From Tachypleus tridentatus (lineage: Eukaryota > Arthropoda > Merostomata > Xiphosura > Limulidae): a stretch of 64,000 nucleotides of DNA. A program made the translations under genes and the position numbers. This document shows, in pieces, positions 11,500 to 23,188 of this stretch (positions are counted from its first letter, which is position 1; the number at the start of each line of letters is the position of its first letter). The stretch spans positions 44,335,094 through 44,399,093 of the forward strand of contig NC_134830.1 of NCBI RefSeq assembly GCF_004210375.1. The letters run 5' to 3'. Under the pieces are notes generated by a model. The model was not told the DNA's origin and ran no database searches. It saw only the letters and a list, made by a program, of their open reading frames with translations.

Positions 11500-11505
11500 T
11501 TATAA
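11500..11505 (-). promoter_or_regulatory. Possible TATA box of the 11402 gene
   Basis: TATAAG on the minus strand lies about 100 bp upstream of the ATG, with an initiator-like TTCAGACG about 35 bp further downstream. This gives a 5' UTR of about 65 bp. Confidence 0.4.
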
Positions 11506-11530
11506 CGTCGTGTGTTAACGAATAAGTTTG

Positions 11531-11544
11531 CCACTAGGCGGCAC
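11531..11544 (+). promoter_or_regulatory. CTCF-like core motif upstream of the 11402 gene
   Basis: CCACTAGGCGGCAC matches the widely conserved CTCF core CCASYAGRKGGCRS at 13 of 14 positions. It lies about 30 bp upstream of the TATA-like motif. Occupancy is not known. Confidence 0.4.
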
Positions 11545-11552
11545 AGACACAT

Positions 11553-12641
11553 AGCAAGCTCACAGGGTACGTAGTTGAAGGCACTTCTTCGATGCCAAAA
11601 AGAAAGAAAACGAAAATAAGAGAATGCAATAACTAGGCTATTTTTCTCCTATAAGACAACTGACACAGGATGCTGATGTACTGAATGTGCGTCAGGAAAA
11701 GTTCAAAAAATAAACTTGAGTAGTCGTCAAATCTGTCATTTGAAATTCAGGAATTCTTTATTGCCACATAAAGTGCCAACATCATAAAATATAAAGAAAA
11801 AAAGACTTCACTGCACATTTCAAGTTTAAATGTTTCTTTATATATAAAAATCCAGGTTCTTTTCTGGCCAACTCCGGAATTAGCAATGTTAAAAAAGTCA
11901 CAAAAATTTTAAACTATCTCTCTGGATAATTTTCAAGAAAGGAAACTAGGAGCTCGTAAGTTTCCACAAACTGTAGTATGCTTCATCGATTTTGTAATGT
12001 TCGCCTTCGAAAATCATTAGTACGTTTCCAAGTAATGTTAGAGGAAACACGAAATAAACCCGATAACTCAAGCACTTTTGTCAGATAGTGTCAATTTTAC
12101 ATATTGTATGTTTATACATACACAGCACGTATGTTAAGATCAGATATTTTTTGAAATATAAACATATCTCATACAACAACGAATTTTAAATATTGTAGCA
12201 TATTTAACTGGATGTTATATATATATATATATATGTGTATATATATACACATCGTTTATATTAGCACGTTAAAGTCAGATAGTTAATGATTTTTTAACCT
12301 ATGAAGTTTTTTATCTAAGTGTTTTATGAGTAAATTCATGTCATAAATATACATATTTACATTTTATCATCAGTTTATGGAATTTAATTCTTTTACATTC
12401 AATATCTTATGCTCCTGTTGTTTTTTTAAGTTTCAGTTTTGCTGATTGATTTTATCAAAGTCATTGAAACTAAGTTTTATGACCTGGAATGGGCTTTTAT
12501 TTCCTAGATTAAGACCTCCCTTACGTAAACGTACTGCCAATAAGTAAATAAACACTTGAATGCAGAAAAAGTGACATTTCATTGTATAAATACAAGAGTG
12601 TTAGATTATCATTAGCATTTAGAGAGTATTTAATTTACAAT
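11553..12641. other. AT-rich upstream interval with an AT microsatellite
   Basis: Apart from an alternating TA tract at about 12216-12250, which can form a cruciform, I see no feature. Confidence 0.5.
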
Positions 12642-12652
12642 ATTTAAGACAG

Positions 12653-12774
12653 TTGTTGTTATTGTTTTGAATTAATCGCAAAGCTAAACAATAGGCTATC
12701 TGTGCTCTGCCCACCACGGGTATCGAAACCCGGTTTTTAGCGTTGTAAGTACATACCATTGAGCCACTGGGGGC
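12653..12774 (-). mobile_element. SINE-B with 11 bp target duplication
   Basis: The minus strand reads GCCCCCAGTGGCTCAATGG, then a tRNA-like core with GGTTTCGATACCCGTGG, then AGCACAGATAGCC and a tail ending in AACAAC. The direct repeat ATTTAAGACAG flanks it at 12642-12652 and 12775-12785. Confidence 0.95.
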
Positions 12775-13079
12775 ATTTAAGACAGAAACATCGTTACACC
12801 TCGTGATGACAAAATATGAAATCTGGATCTATTTGACTGCTCCTCACTCCATAAAAGATGCTTAATAGGGTTCATATACAGGAATTGTCGTGGCTACAGG
12901 AACCCCACTTTACTTTGAAACACTTCCTTATTATATCTGGCATCTTCTAATTAATATCAACAAATAAGTAGAAGTCTTTATTCCAGAGCTGTGATGTGTC
13001 GAACTAGGGTATTTCCAAGTACACCAACACCCCGATTAGATCCAATTGTAACCACAATTGTATTGAAGTATGACAAAAT

Positions 13080-13264
13080 TCAGTATGGGTTTTCTGATAT
13101 GGGCTGCTTATTTAAAACAAAATATACTGTGCATAAGTTGAAAAGTGATTCTTGGTTATAAAGTAAATCAATCAAAGTTTCCGAACTCTTAGGTACAAGG
13201 CAATCCTTACACTGAAATTTTGTCTTTATAATGCCGTCTTTTTTGAGTGCTGATGCGCTACTCA
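13080..13264 (-). CDS. Weak candidate exon, unidentified
   Basis: An open frame follows CCACAG at 13270-13265 and ends in TGA at 13082-13080, giving 60 residues. It contains KTKFQCKDC, a single CxxC pair that could be half of a zinc site, and then an ordinary mixed segment. No partner exon or family was found. It could equally be a decayed transposase remnant or chance. Confidence 0.2.
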
Positions 13265-15367
13265 CTGTGGATCATTCCAATAGGAAATACGAATGACACA
13301 ACCTCAATTATCACTTTACAAAATGGAAATGACTCAAAACTACAGTCAGCTAGACCAAAATTAATTAGACACCCTCCATGACTATTAATTTACTATCAAA
13401 ATTGTAAATAAAGCCGGAATCGTGTTAGTGAAAGAAAGAATCAAATTTCAATACTCTAGGTGAAAATGAAACGTGTCTGACTAAACTAAAGAAGGCAGAA
13501 AACACTAAACAATTCCTCTCTTCTATACATGCAGTTCAATCTCATCCATTTGTCACTTTAAACATTACAATCGAAAAACACGTATTTAATAGCAAAATAA
13601 CTTTTTTTTTTGTAAAACTAGATTAAGTTTACGTCACCTCCGTGAAATATTTACGTAACACCACAAATAACTTAAGTTTTAAAAATGACAAAATTTAAAA
13701 TTCAAATGGTTATCATACAATATGAAGCATAGATCCTATAATGAAACACTGCTTTACAGTTCAGTCATTGATGTAGTGTCTCAACTACTGGTAACTCAGC
13801 CGAGATCAGGAGATTGTGAGTAACCAGTTATTAGAGCTATAATACTGCTTCTCCAGTGTTTCCTGACACCTCTCAAACAGACAGCCATGTTGCTTATCAT
13901 CTGATTGCTTTATTGGGTCAAATTTTGAACCATCTAAGTTGAACATCAGATTGTCTCTTCATTCATGACAGTTACGTGGTTAAAGTATTTAAGAAAATAA
14001 ATCTGCCTTGATTCACTCACATAAACCTGTTGTAGTGGCAACATCAAGCTAAGAATGTCCTAAACATTAAGGGTTATTATTGTGTTCGTGAACCATACAT
14101 TTGTATGAGCATTATAACCCTTCAGTAGAGTGGCAAAATGACACGTTGCCAAGAGCAGCTTATCTATGGGGTCCATACAATCCCATATCTTTCCACGACC
14201 CATGGTTGCATCGGCAACATTGTTCCCGTTATAGAAAAGCTCACATCTGCCACATTGTTAACCACCTTCGACAGTCATTGCTCACTGTGTTGCCAGCAGA
14301 AAAACAGTTCTATCTGACAGGCATCGTCCCATCTCTCTTAGCTGGTATAGGGTAGCACTTAACATCGTTGAGGTTCCGAGACTCCGTCATTTCATCTTAT
14401 CCTCAATAACCAACAAGCCACACTTACAACATCTTGTCAACCATACTTCCTATGTACCAACGTAAAAGTTATAACTAACACAGGTCTGAAGATCTCAGTC
14501 TATGGTGCTTCCACTTTCTGAATCTACAGCTGCAGCAAAACTGTGGTCATGACCCTTCACAGCAATGACAAAAGTCCAAAATCTAGGAAAATATTATTCT
14601 GAGACCTAAACAACTTTACAGACAGCCATCTATTATTGGAAATTCCATTTCCTGTCCTATAAAGATTTCACAAAACAGTGTCTTGAGTATATGACTTACA
14701 AATGCACACTTTGTCACACCAATGGCATAAAAATTAATTGGAGTTACATCACTCTGAACAAACTTCGATGCAGTATTAATTTTTGGCTATTTTCCCCTAT
14801 AAATAACTGATGTTTTTGAGGTTTGACTTGAGTATTGTAAAAAAGATTTAGCTCGGTAGTCTTGTGGAATAATTTAACAAAATCTGGCTTCATTTAGAGT
14901 CTCTTGAAGTATTTTTTGTACAATGGATTTTTCTTTTGTAATAACCCTCGTTTCAAAGATACAATATTTTACTGACTTCAGGTGAGGTTTTGGAGTTCAT
15001 CGTTACCCTAAATATTCTGTTGCACTTCCATGGAAAATATTAAAGATTCTTTCGTCAAATGTTCTCTCCTTTGGCTTGACATCTTTGATAATCTCTCTTC
15101 GTGAATAGTTCTCATTGCAGAGAATAGTCAAATATCACTTAACCTTTAGAACAAGTTTTAAAGACACTTTACAAGCTTGATCAGGGAGATATGTCAAAAA
15201 ATTAATGTCTACTATACATGGTAACGAAATGATAATGAGATCAAAGGCTTTGCAGTCGCCTTTAAAAGTGAGATGCTTATAAACTGTTTCTCTGCAGTGT
15301 AATGTTCATTCCAGCTTTAAAACTTCTCAAAGTCTTCAACCAAATCAACTGTTTGTTTTATGAATTT
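13265..15367. other. Long interval, slightly less AT-rich from 13800 to 14750, no assigned gene
   Basis: The part from 13800 to 14750 is less AT-rich than its surroundings and holds an 84-codon plus-strand frame (14101-14355) with no start context, splice sites or family resemblance. It may be an old mobile-element or pseudogene remnant. I cannot name it. Confidence 0.35.
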
Positions 15368-15612
15368 TTTCACAATGCTACATGACAGCTATCTTAGCCA
15401 CCCATCCCTAATTTAGCAGTGTAAGACCAAAAGGGAGACAGCTAGTCATCATCACCCACAGCCAACTGTTGGACTACAATTTGACCAACGAATAGTGAGA
15501 TTGACCGTTACATTATAACAGCCCCACGGCTGAAAGGACGAGGATGTTTGGTTCGAACTCGCGACCATCAGATTACGAGTCAAACAACCCAATCACTTGG
15601 CCATACCAGGCC
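15368..15612 (-). mobile_element. SINE-A, diverged
   Basis: The order of blocks is complete on the minus strand: head GGCCTGGTATGGCCAAGTGA, then body, then a worn 3' end. Small deletions have accumulated in the body. Confidence 0.88.
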
Positions 15613-16392
15613 TCAACTAAGTCAATCTGATGGTATATGTAATTAACACACCATTTTTCTTATTTCATCTTATGATTACCTTAACACTGTAACTATTACC
15701 TGCCATCACTACAAGTCACTTGGTATTTTTATGACATTTTCTGTGCCATTTTTCAATTGTTAAGTCACCAGTACAAAGATAATATAATATTTAAACAGAC
15801 ACCGTACTTTGACTGAAAAACAAACTAATCAGGACTTTTACCCTATGCAGTCATAGGTCATAAAGATAGTAAATGGAATAGTAAATGGTTATGCAAATTA
15901 TTTTCTTAAATATGGATATGTGAAACAAATTATGGTGGATTAATTGACCGTAGTTTTAGATCCATTCTAATATTTGCATAAAATCGATAGCTAATTTAAA
16001 AATGTTTCTTTCGTTTTTAAATAACCATCTTTACAACTATAATAAAGTGTAATGATATTTCTCTGAACAATTAAGAAAATGTTGCCAATAATCACACATG
16101 AAATAATGTTTTATTTCGTGAATAGAGCTCACACTTATTTTTAACGAAAGGTGATTTCTCCAAACTTTTAAATGTCAGATTTGTTCAGTTTTGTAAGAAA
16201 TTTAATCTTCTTCTAGCTACTGGTTACAACATTTATAATTTCAGAGAACATTACAACCTTTTCTAAATTATGTCATCTAAACCTTATTTTCTTAGATAAT
16301 TTTTAATATCAAATAAATAATTAAAATGTAGAGTTTCATCTTTACATAATATAATGTAGAAGCCATCGAAATATGTATCATGTAGATTGTTT
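15613..16392. other. Unannotated AT-rich interval
   Basis: I see no supported feature. Confidence 0.4.
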
Positions 16393-16405
16393 GCAAATGA
16401 AAATA

Positions 16406-16873
16406 GGCCCTGGCATGACCAGGTAGTTAAGTCACTCGACTCGTAATCCGAGGGTCGTGGGTTCGAATCCTTGTCACACCAAACATGCTCGTCCTTTCAA
16501 CCGTGGATGCATTATAATGTGACGGTCAATCCCACTATTCGTTGGTAAAAGAGTAGCCCAAGAGTTGGCGGTGGGTGGTGATAACTAGCTGCCTTCTTTC
16601 TAGTCTTACACTGCTAAACTAGGGACGGCTAATGCAAATAGCCCTCGTGTAGCTTTGCGCGAAATTCATAACAAAACCAAACCCTCCAAACATAGTCGCT
16701 CTTTCAGCCATAGAGACATTATAATGGTACGTTCAATTCCACTATACGTTAATAACAGAGCCAGCGGTGGGTGGTAATGACTAGCTGGCTTCCCTCTAAT
16801 GTTCCACTTCTAAATTAGGAACGGTTAGTGCGGTTAGCCCTAGTATAGCTTTGCGCTCTATTCAAAACAAACA
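16406..16873 (+). mobile_element. Head-to-tail SINE-A dimer
   Basis: A full SINE-A (16406-16682) is followed without a gap by a second copy (16683-16873) that begins at the CCAAACATAGTCGCTC segment and so lacks the tRNA-like head. Imperfect direct repeats GCAAATGAAAA (16393-16403) and TCAAATGGAAA (16874-16884) flank the pair, so the dimer may have inserted as one unit. Confidence 0.85.
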
Positions 16874-16884
16874 TCAAATGGAAA

Positions 16885-17850
16885 CCGGTGATAGCTTTGA
16901 CAAATTTTTAATTCTGTACACGTGAAAAGCTGTATTTAAATTATTTATTTAATATTAAATATTACACAAGTGTCGATTATTCGTACTTACCTTTTTAATA
17001 CAATAATCAACAGCGACTACAATTGGTTTTATCTTCCATCAGTTTCACATCTCATTTTACCTCTCAAAGATTTCTACGCAGTATATAATAGTTTTTAATA
17101 CAGTTAAACATCATGTCAGTAATTTAATATCGTTAGTTCACGTGAATTATTGTAATTGTCATATTTGTCACGGTTATATCTTTGTTTAAACCTTATAATT
17201 ACTATAGTCTTTCTAGTATCTTATTATCGATTATACATTTTATACATTCTGGCTAGCTCCTAAGATTAATTGTATTCATTATTTCCGGCTGTTTGTTAAA
17301 CAAATTGACCATATGGGTGGGAGGAGAGGTAGCTAAAGTTGGATTAGCTGAGTTTGATACATCTCACATTATATTTACTGAATTATTTTCCGGTTCGTAA
17401 CAATTACCTTCTTTATTTAAGTTGTTATAGTGTATTACATAAAGTTTTACGTATACTTACATCACTCTTTACAGGAGACATGTGATCTGCTGTAGTGTAT
17501 GCAGCAGACGATTAGTTTAAATGTATTTAAAGCTCTTTTCTATTCTATCTCTTTCTTTTGTGCTAATTTCATTAATAACACTGAGTAGCATACTTAATAC
17601 ATCTATATAATATATTTTTATATGTATATTATATTTATTCATGTGATTATTTTACATTAAGTACCAACCTAAATCACTTACATTCCTAGTCAGAACAGCA
17701 CAATTCAGTAATATTTATTACTTATTACTGACTAATTGTTAGTTCTGATCGAGGGCGGAAGATTGCTTTGATCAGAAGTTATTACTAAACTTACTGGAAC
17801 CGTAGGGAACCTAACAGATCTTCTGATTTAACACTATGTGTTTAAATCAT
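16885..17850. other. Unannotated AT-rich interval
   Basis: I see no supported feature. Confidence 0.4.
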
Positions 17851-18038
17851 TCAACTCTTTTAGCCGTGAGGACGTTATTATGTTACAGTCAATCCCACTA
17901 TATGTTGGCACAATAGTAGCTTAAGCATTGGTAATGGGTGGTGATGACTAGCTGCCTTCCCTCTAGTCTTACACTGCTAAATTAGGGACGGCTAGTGCAG
18001 ATAGCCCTCGTGTAGCTTTGCGCGAATTTCACAAACAA
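17851..18038 (+). mobile_element. SINE-A, headless copy
   Basis: Body and 3' end are well kept (ACACTGCTAAATTAGGGACG, TTTGCGCGAATTTC). The tRNA-like head is missing, as expected of 5'-truncated reverse transcription. Confidence 0.9.
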
Positions 18039-18305
18039 CCAAGAATTAACACTATCACTTACCTAGTGTATGTTTTGACATTTCTTAGTCTCAGATCACA
18101 GAGAATAAAAACGTGTATTGAATGAACAAAAAACGTAATATTGTTTTATGGGAAGACAGAGAACTTGGAAGTTTTTCTTCATGTTTACTATAGTTGTTGT
18201 CTCTTTTTAAATATACTTAAATATAACGTCGTAAGCGCTACTTTTTTATTTATTTTCATTTTTCTTGCATTTTGAGGGTTTGATCATTCATTCATATTAG
18301 CTGAA

Positions 18306-18525
18306 GGCTTTCGGATGTCTGGAAATTGGGTTATCTGCTGTGACCATCACGAAGAATCAATCCTCAGATTTTAGCATTGCAAGTCCATAAACTTACCGCT
18401 GTCTCTCCAGAGAACCCTTTTATGTGACGGAGTTCAGAAGTCTCGAAATTATGTTATCTGTTATATCCACCGCCAGGAATTGAATCTAGGATTTTGGTGT
18501 TGCAAGTTCCACCGGAGGCACCTTT
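18306..18525 (-). mobile_element. Two worn SINE-B fragments in tandem
   Basis: Two similar segments (about 18306-18415 and 18420-18525) each carry a tRNA-like core with ATTTTAGCATTGCAAGTCC or ATTTTGGTGTTGCAAGTTCC. They may be a tandem duplication of one copy. Confidence 0.55.
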
Positions 18526-19462
18526 TAGCTGAAGACTATCATAGGACTGGAAATTTTGTTACAACAAATTTATAATGCATTTAAACTGTCGAATCACAAA
18601 AGCAAAAAATATGCCCATCTCATGTCATTCGCAATTACCTTTTTGTGTCTTCCTAAGTTAGGTCATAAAGGACTCAACCTTTTGCGATTCTCTTGCCAAT
18701 TAACTGAATGGAATTTTAAAAATATTCATAATAATTACTGAGCAAATTTAATGTGAAACGAAATCATTATTTAAAACAATGTATGCTTTAGCTGCAAAAC
18801 CACGGACGGAAATCCAGAATTAATGGTGCATTGTAACTGTATAAAATTACCTTAAATAGCAGTGCTCAGTACAGTAATAATAATAACAATAATAAAATGT
18901 TGTTACGAAATCTTACTACAAAACGTAAGCCTAAAACGTATACCTCTAAGTGTATGGGTCTATAACTTCGGTACGCTATTCTTTGCAAATGATTTAATAT
19001 ATATATATATATGTTTATCATCTAAATTATTCTAATAATTCAAGTTTTAATATATTAAATCAATCACTCGGATGAAAAAACTAGAAGAGAAAAACCAAAA
19101 AGTAAATAAGGAACTTATATTTAAATCTGGAATATAACCACACCAACTTGTTCCAACTTACTTATAAGCCATTAAGTTATCGAAGTATACCAAATTCAGT
19201 GGGTTTCCATGTTACTTATAAAATTGTAACTAACACTGGAAAAAATGCAAGCTGGGTCACGTGATTTAAACAATACTAAGGCTACTTCCTGAACAGTAGA
19301 ATGCCGTCAACATTTCGCTTGCATTACGTTTCTGTAAACGTTGTGATAATTTACTACCTATCACAGAGATACCTCATTGAAAATATGTGAAAATAACAAT
19401 AGAAATAGGGGAAAACGTAGCTTCGAATAGAAATAAATTGGAGTCGTGTTCAACAACTCTAT
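18526..19462. other. Unannotated AT-rich interval
   Basis: There is a short TA microsatellite near 18996-19012; otherwise I see nothing. Confidence 0.4.
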
Positions 19463-19585
19463 GAAGTTTGTTTGTTTGTAATTAAGCACAAAGTTACACA
19501 ATGGTCTCTCTGTTATCTTATCATAACACAGTTACTAACGTTATAAGCCCGCAGACAAACCGCTGTGCCTACGGAATCTCTAAAT
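19463..19585 (-). mobile_element. SINE-B, diverged
   Basis: A TTTGTTTGTTTGTAATTAAG tail complement is followed by CACAAAGTTACACAATGG and a worn tRNA-like head ending near GCTGTGCC. Confidence 0.7.
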
Positions 19586-19638
19586 AATAGATCCTAGAAA
19601 GCGCAGAAATGTAATAAAACAGACCATAGATGCAATTA

Positions 19639-19707
19639 CAGTGGAACCCCTCTAAAGCAGCCACCTTTGGGATGAGACAAACTGGCCTGATTAGAGGGGT
19701 TCCACTG
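19639..19707. mobile_element. 69 bp TA-flanked MITE
   Basis: The 17 bp terminal inverted repeats CAGTGGAACCCCTCTAA and TTAGAGGGGTTCCACTG are perfect. The element is flanked by TA on both sides (19637-19638 and 19708-19709), the target duplication of Tc1/mariner/pogo elements. The 35 bp interior carries no coding sequence. Confidence 0.9.
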
Positions 19708-19721
19708 TACATAATTAGGGA

Positions 19722-19988
19722 TTAGCATATTTGGTTTGGTATGATGGGGATTCTAACCCGTGACCCTCGAATTACGAGTCGACCGCTCTTAAACCCCTGG
19801 CCATGCCTAGAGTAGGTAAACAATCAACATTATCCACACCAACTATTGTGCCTTTTTTTTCAACCAGTAGTGAGATTAGCCAACACATTATAATAGCTGA
19901 TAAAATGGAGCATGTTCGATGACAGAATTAGAACTCGCGACCCGTAGATTGCGAGTCTAACGATGCAACAATCAGGTTATGCCAGGTA
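19722..19988 (-). mobile_element. SINE-A fragments (two head regions)
   Basis: Two pieces carry tRNA-like heads on the minus strand: 19722-19812 (GACTCGTAATTCGAGGGTCA) and 19856-19988 (GACTCGCAATCTACGGGTCG). They are either two truncated insertions or one rearranged copy. Confidence 0.65.
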
Positions 19989-20215
19989 AGCTTTTCCTTT
20001 TTACTCGTGATGCAATAACGAGACGTGAACCATCAACCCTCAGGTTTATAGATCAACACTGTTATCACTAAACCAATTTCTGACACGGTTTAAGAAAGAA
20101 ACCTAAATCTTCCATACGTTACCAAAAATATAGCAAAAAAACTAGTTTAAAAAAGAACACTAGAAGCTGTGTTTTTATAATATTTTATTAATGTTTCCTG
20201 TGTAGAATATCCTAT

Positions 20216-20345
20216 TTGTTTGCTTGTTTGTTTAGAATTTTAAAACAAATCACACAATGAGCTATCTGTGCTGTGCCCACCACGGGTATCGAAAGCCGGT
20301 TTTTAGCGGTGGGAGTACGCAAATATACCACTGTGCCATTAAGGG
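20216..20345 (-). mobile_element. SINE-B, full length but worn
   Basis: An AAAC-tail complement at the low end, GAGCTATCTGTGCTGTGCCC and CACGGGTATCGAAAGCCGG identify it. Confidence 0.85.
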
Positions 20346-20699
20346 AGAGGGAATAAATGATAACTTGAGCCTAATTCCCATTATTCGAACAGAAGCAACG
20401 GTGTAAATATAAACCACCTGCTGTTAATGTTTTTTACCACAGGAATCTAAACCAATACCATGATCTATACATGTTAGCGTAAACTGCCAACAACACATAA
20501 ATTACAACGCTTACGGTCTTTTCTCTTTACCAGAAATTCTTCGACTTTGTTAACAACAACAATTTTCTTACGTTATATGATTTGCTATAATACTTACCAG
20601 TAGACTAAAGAAACTAGCCGTTCGAAACTACAAACTTTTTCGTGGGTTGTTTTATAACAAAAAAGGGCACCAGAAGTAAAAGTGGATTGATTCATGAAA

Positions 20700-20815
20700 A
20701 AACTTTGTAGAATGGACGGCAACTGCCTGTTATGTCTCCACAACAGGAAGTTGCTGTCCATTCTACAAAGTTTCATCATGAATACTCTGCCTAAACAATT
20801 ATCAAACAAAGGGTT
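20700..20815. mobile_element. Foldback repeat with a 32 bp hairpin stem
   Basis: Arms 20700-20731 and 20742-20773 are reverse complements with two mismatches, around a 10 bp loop (ATGTCTCCAC). The element continues with CATGAATACTCTGCC and TAAACAATTATCAAA, also present at 7700-7797. It is a dispersed non-autonomous repeat; a transcript could fold like a small-RNA precursor, but I have no evidence that it is one. Confidence 0.7.
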
Positions 20816-20871
20816 GATTCATAGTTCGACTGTTTTGCATTAGAACTTTGTAAGAAAACAGAATATATTCC

Positions 20872-21375
20872 TATATGGTAATATATCACCTCCACATTCC
20901 TTTATGGCAATCTATCATCTCCACATTCCTATATGGTAGTCTATCGTCTCCACATTCCTTTATGGTAATCTATCATCTCCACATTCCTATATGGTAGTCT
21001 ATCGTCTTCACATTCCTATATGGTAGTCTATCGTCTTCACATTCCTATATGGTAGTCTATCGTCTCCACATTCCTTTATGGTATTCTATCATCTCCACAT
21101 TCCTATATGGTAGTCTATCGTCTTCACATTCCTATATAGTAGTCTATCATCTCCACATTCCTATATGGTATTCTATCGTCTCCACATTCCTATATGGTAG
21201 TCTATCGTCTCCACATTCCTATATGGTAGTCTATCGTCTCCACATTCCTATATGGTAGTCTACCGTCTCCACATTCCTATATGGTAGTCTATTATCTTCA
21301 CATTTCTATATGGCAATTTATCGTCTCCACATTCCTCTATGCCAATCTATTATCTCTACATTCTTATACGGTAGT
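20872..21375 (+). repeat. 29 bp minisatellite, about 17 copies
   Basis: The unit is TCTATCGTCTCCACATTCC followed by TATATGGTAG, with CTTC/CTCC and TTTATGG variants. The period is not a multiple of three, so the peptide frame shifts unit by unit and repeats every 87 bp. Open frames here are artefacts. Confidence 0.95.
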
Positions 21376-21959
21376 CTGTCACGTCTACTCTGTGTTTGTT
21401 TCGATGTCGTCGATAACCTAAGAAACAGAATTAATTCCAAATCCTTGTTATACGAGTAAAGTTTATAATTCTTAATAAAAAACACATATATAAAACCCAC
21501 CACATGAAAGCAAAAGAAAGATCATAGTTGTATTTGTCATGACAGACACGCTATTATGCGTCTTTTTTTTTCTTGAAAAACCCCTGAGGGACTGAATAAA
21601 GAAGGCAATGTCAGAAAATATAATAGGTTTAATATCAATACAAGTTTAATTAATTATGAGCATGTTTTGCCTATTTGGAAGAGGCGTTCACACCATAAAT
21701 AAAATAAGTTCCTTTATATTAACACCCTAATGAGAGGAAACATTTCACCATTTTCAAATAGAGTCAATCTGTTTAGCAACCAGTAATACCACCCGGTTTT
21801 CATAAAATAATAATAATTATTAACGTTACAGTTTCCTTTTTTTTCATTAAACAGCACATTTTTTGAGTATTTATTATTTCAGTCCATAACCAGAGACGTA
21901 CAAATTCCAAACTAATATTATTCTACATTTTAGGATCTTTTGTCTACTACATAATTAAA
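21376..21959. other. Unannotated AT-rich interval
   Basis: I see no supported feature. Confidence 0.4.
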
Positions 21960-22735
21960 AAAATACAAATATAATTAGACATTATAATATAAAATACAAA
22001 TGTAGTTAAACATTATAATATCAAATAAAAATAGGTATTATAATATAAAATACAAATATAGTTAGACTTGTTTGTTTGTTTTTGAATTTCGCACAAAGCT
22101 ACTCGAGGGTTATCTGTGCTAGCCGTCCCTAATTTAGCAGTGTAAGACTAGGGAGAAGGCAACTAGTCATCACCACCCACCACCAACTCTTGGGCTACTC
22201 TGTTACTAACGAATAGTGGGATTGACCGTCACTTTGTAACGCCCCCACGGCTGAAAGGGCGAGCATGTTTGGCGCGACGGGGATGCGAACCCGCGACCCT
22301 CAGATTACGAGTCGCACGCCTTAACGCGCTTGGCCATGCCAAGCCTATAGTTAGACATTATAATATCAAATACAAATATAATTAGACAATATAATATAAA
22401 ATACGAATATAATTAGACATTATAATACCAAATACAAATATTATTAGACATTATAATATCAAATACAAATATAATTAGACATCATAATATCAAATACAAA
22501 TATTATTAGACATTATAATATCAAATACAAATATAATTAGACATCATAATATCAAATACAAATATTATTAGACATTATAATATCAAATACAAATATAATT
22601 AGACATTATAATATCAAATACAAATATAATTAAACATCATAATATCAAATACAAATATTATTAGACATTATAATATCAAATACAAATATAATTAGACATC
22701 ATAATATCAAATACAAATATTGTTTGACATTATCC
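21960..22735 (+). repeat. 31 bp AT-rich tandem array, interrupted by a SINE
   Basis: The unit AAATACAAATATAATTAGAC with ATTATAATATC recurs from 21960 to 22735. In the right half, two unit variants (TATTATTAGACATTATAA and TATAATTAGACATCATAA) alternate as a ~62 bp dimer. SINE-A at 22078-22345 splits the array. Confidence 0.92.
22078..22345 (-). mobile_element. SINE-A inserted into the 31 bp array, 11 bp target duplication
   Basis: Full length on the minus strand. TATAGTTAGAC, a piece of the array unit, flanks it at 22067-22077 and 22346-22356, so the insertion post-dates the array. Confidence 0.96.
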
Positions 22736-22764
22736 GAACTTAATTTTGCTACAGCTTACTCAAC

Positions 22765-23025
22765 CTTCTCTACGCCGCAACGATCTAGAAAACAAACATT
22801 GGGTCACGAATTCGAATCCTATCATCGAACAGTGCTCGAACTATCAGCCCTGGAGGAGATGCAATGCAATGGCCAATCCCACAATTAATTGATAAAGAGT
22901 AGTCTAACATTTGGGCGGTGTTAACTAGCTGCTGCCTTCCCTCTATTCTATCATCCCAAAATTAGGTATGAGTATTGTAGATGCCCCACGAGTAAATCTG
23001 CTCGAAATTCAACACAACAAACAAA
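22765..23025 (+). mobile_element. SINE-A, highly diverged
   Basis: Surviving blocks are TCACGAATTCGAATCCTATC, GCCAATCCCACAATTAATTG, CTGCCTTCCCTCTATTCTAT and CTCGAAATTCAACACAACAA. It is one of the oldest copies here. Confidence 0.75.
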
Positions 23026-23071
23026 CAATTAAGTATATATTGTTTGAATAAATGGGACCAAAGTAAAATCC

Positions 23072-23188
23072 ACTCAGTAGCACAGCAGTATCTCTGCGGG
23101 CTTACAACATAGAAACCGAGTTTTGATACCAGTGATGACCAGAACAAGAAAGCCTCTTGTGTTGCTTTGAGCTTAATTCCAAACAAAT
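23072..23188 (+). mobile_element. SINE-B, diverged
   Basis: CACTCAGTAGCACAGCAG, GCGGGCTTACAACATAGAAA and TTGCTTTGAGCTTAATTCC are in the family order. It directly follows an old SINE-A. Confidence 0.85.

Noticed and set aside
14101..14355. 84-codon plus-strand frame in the 13.8-14.8 kb segment
   Set aside because: It has a mixed composition but no recognisable domain or splice sites; described only as an unassigned interval.
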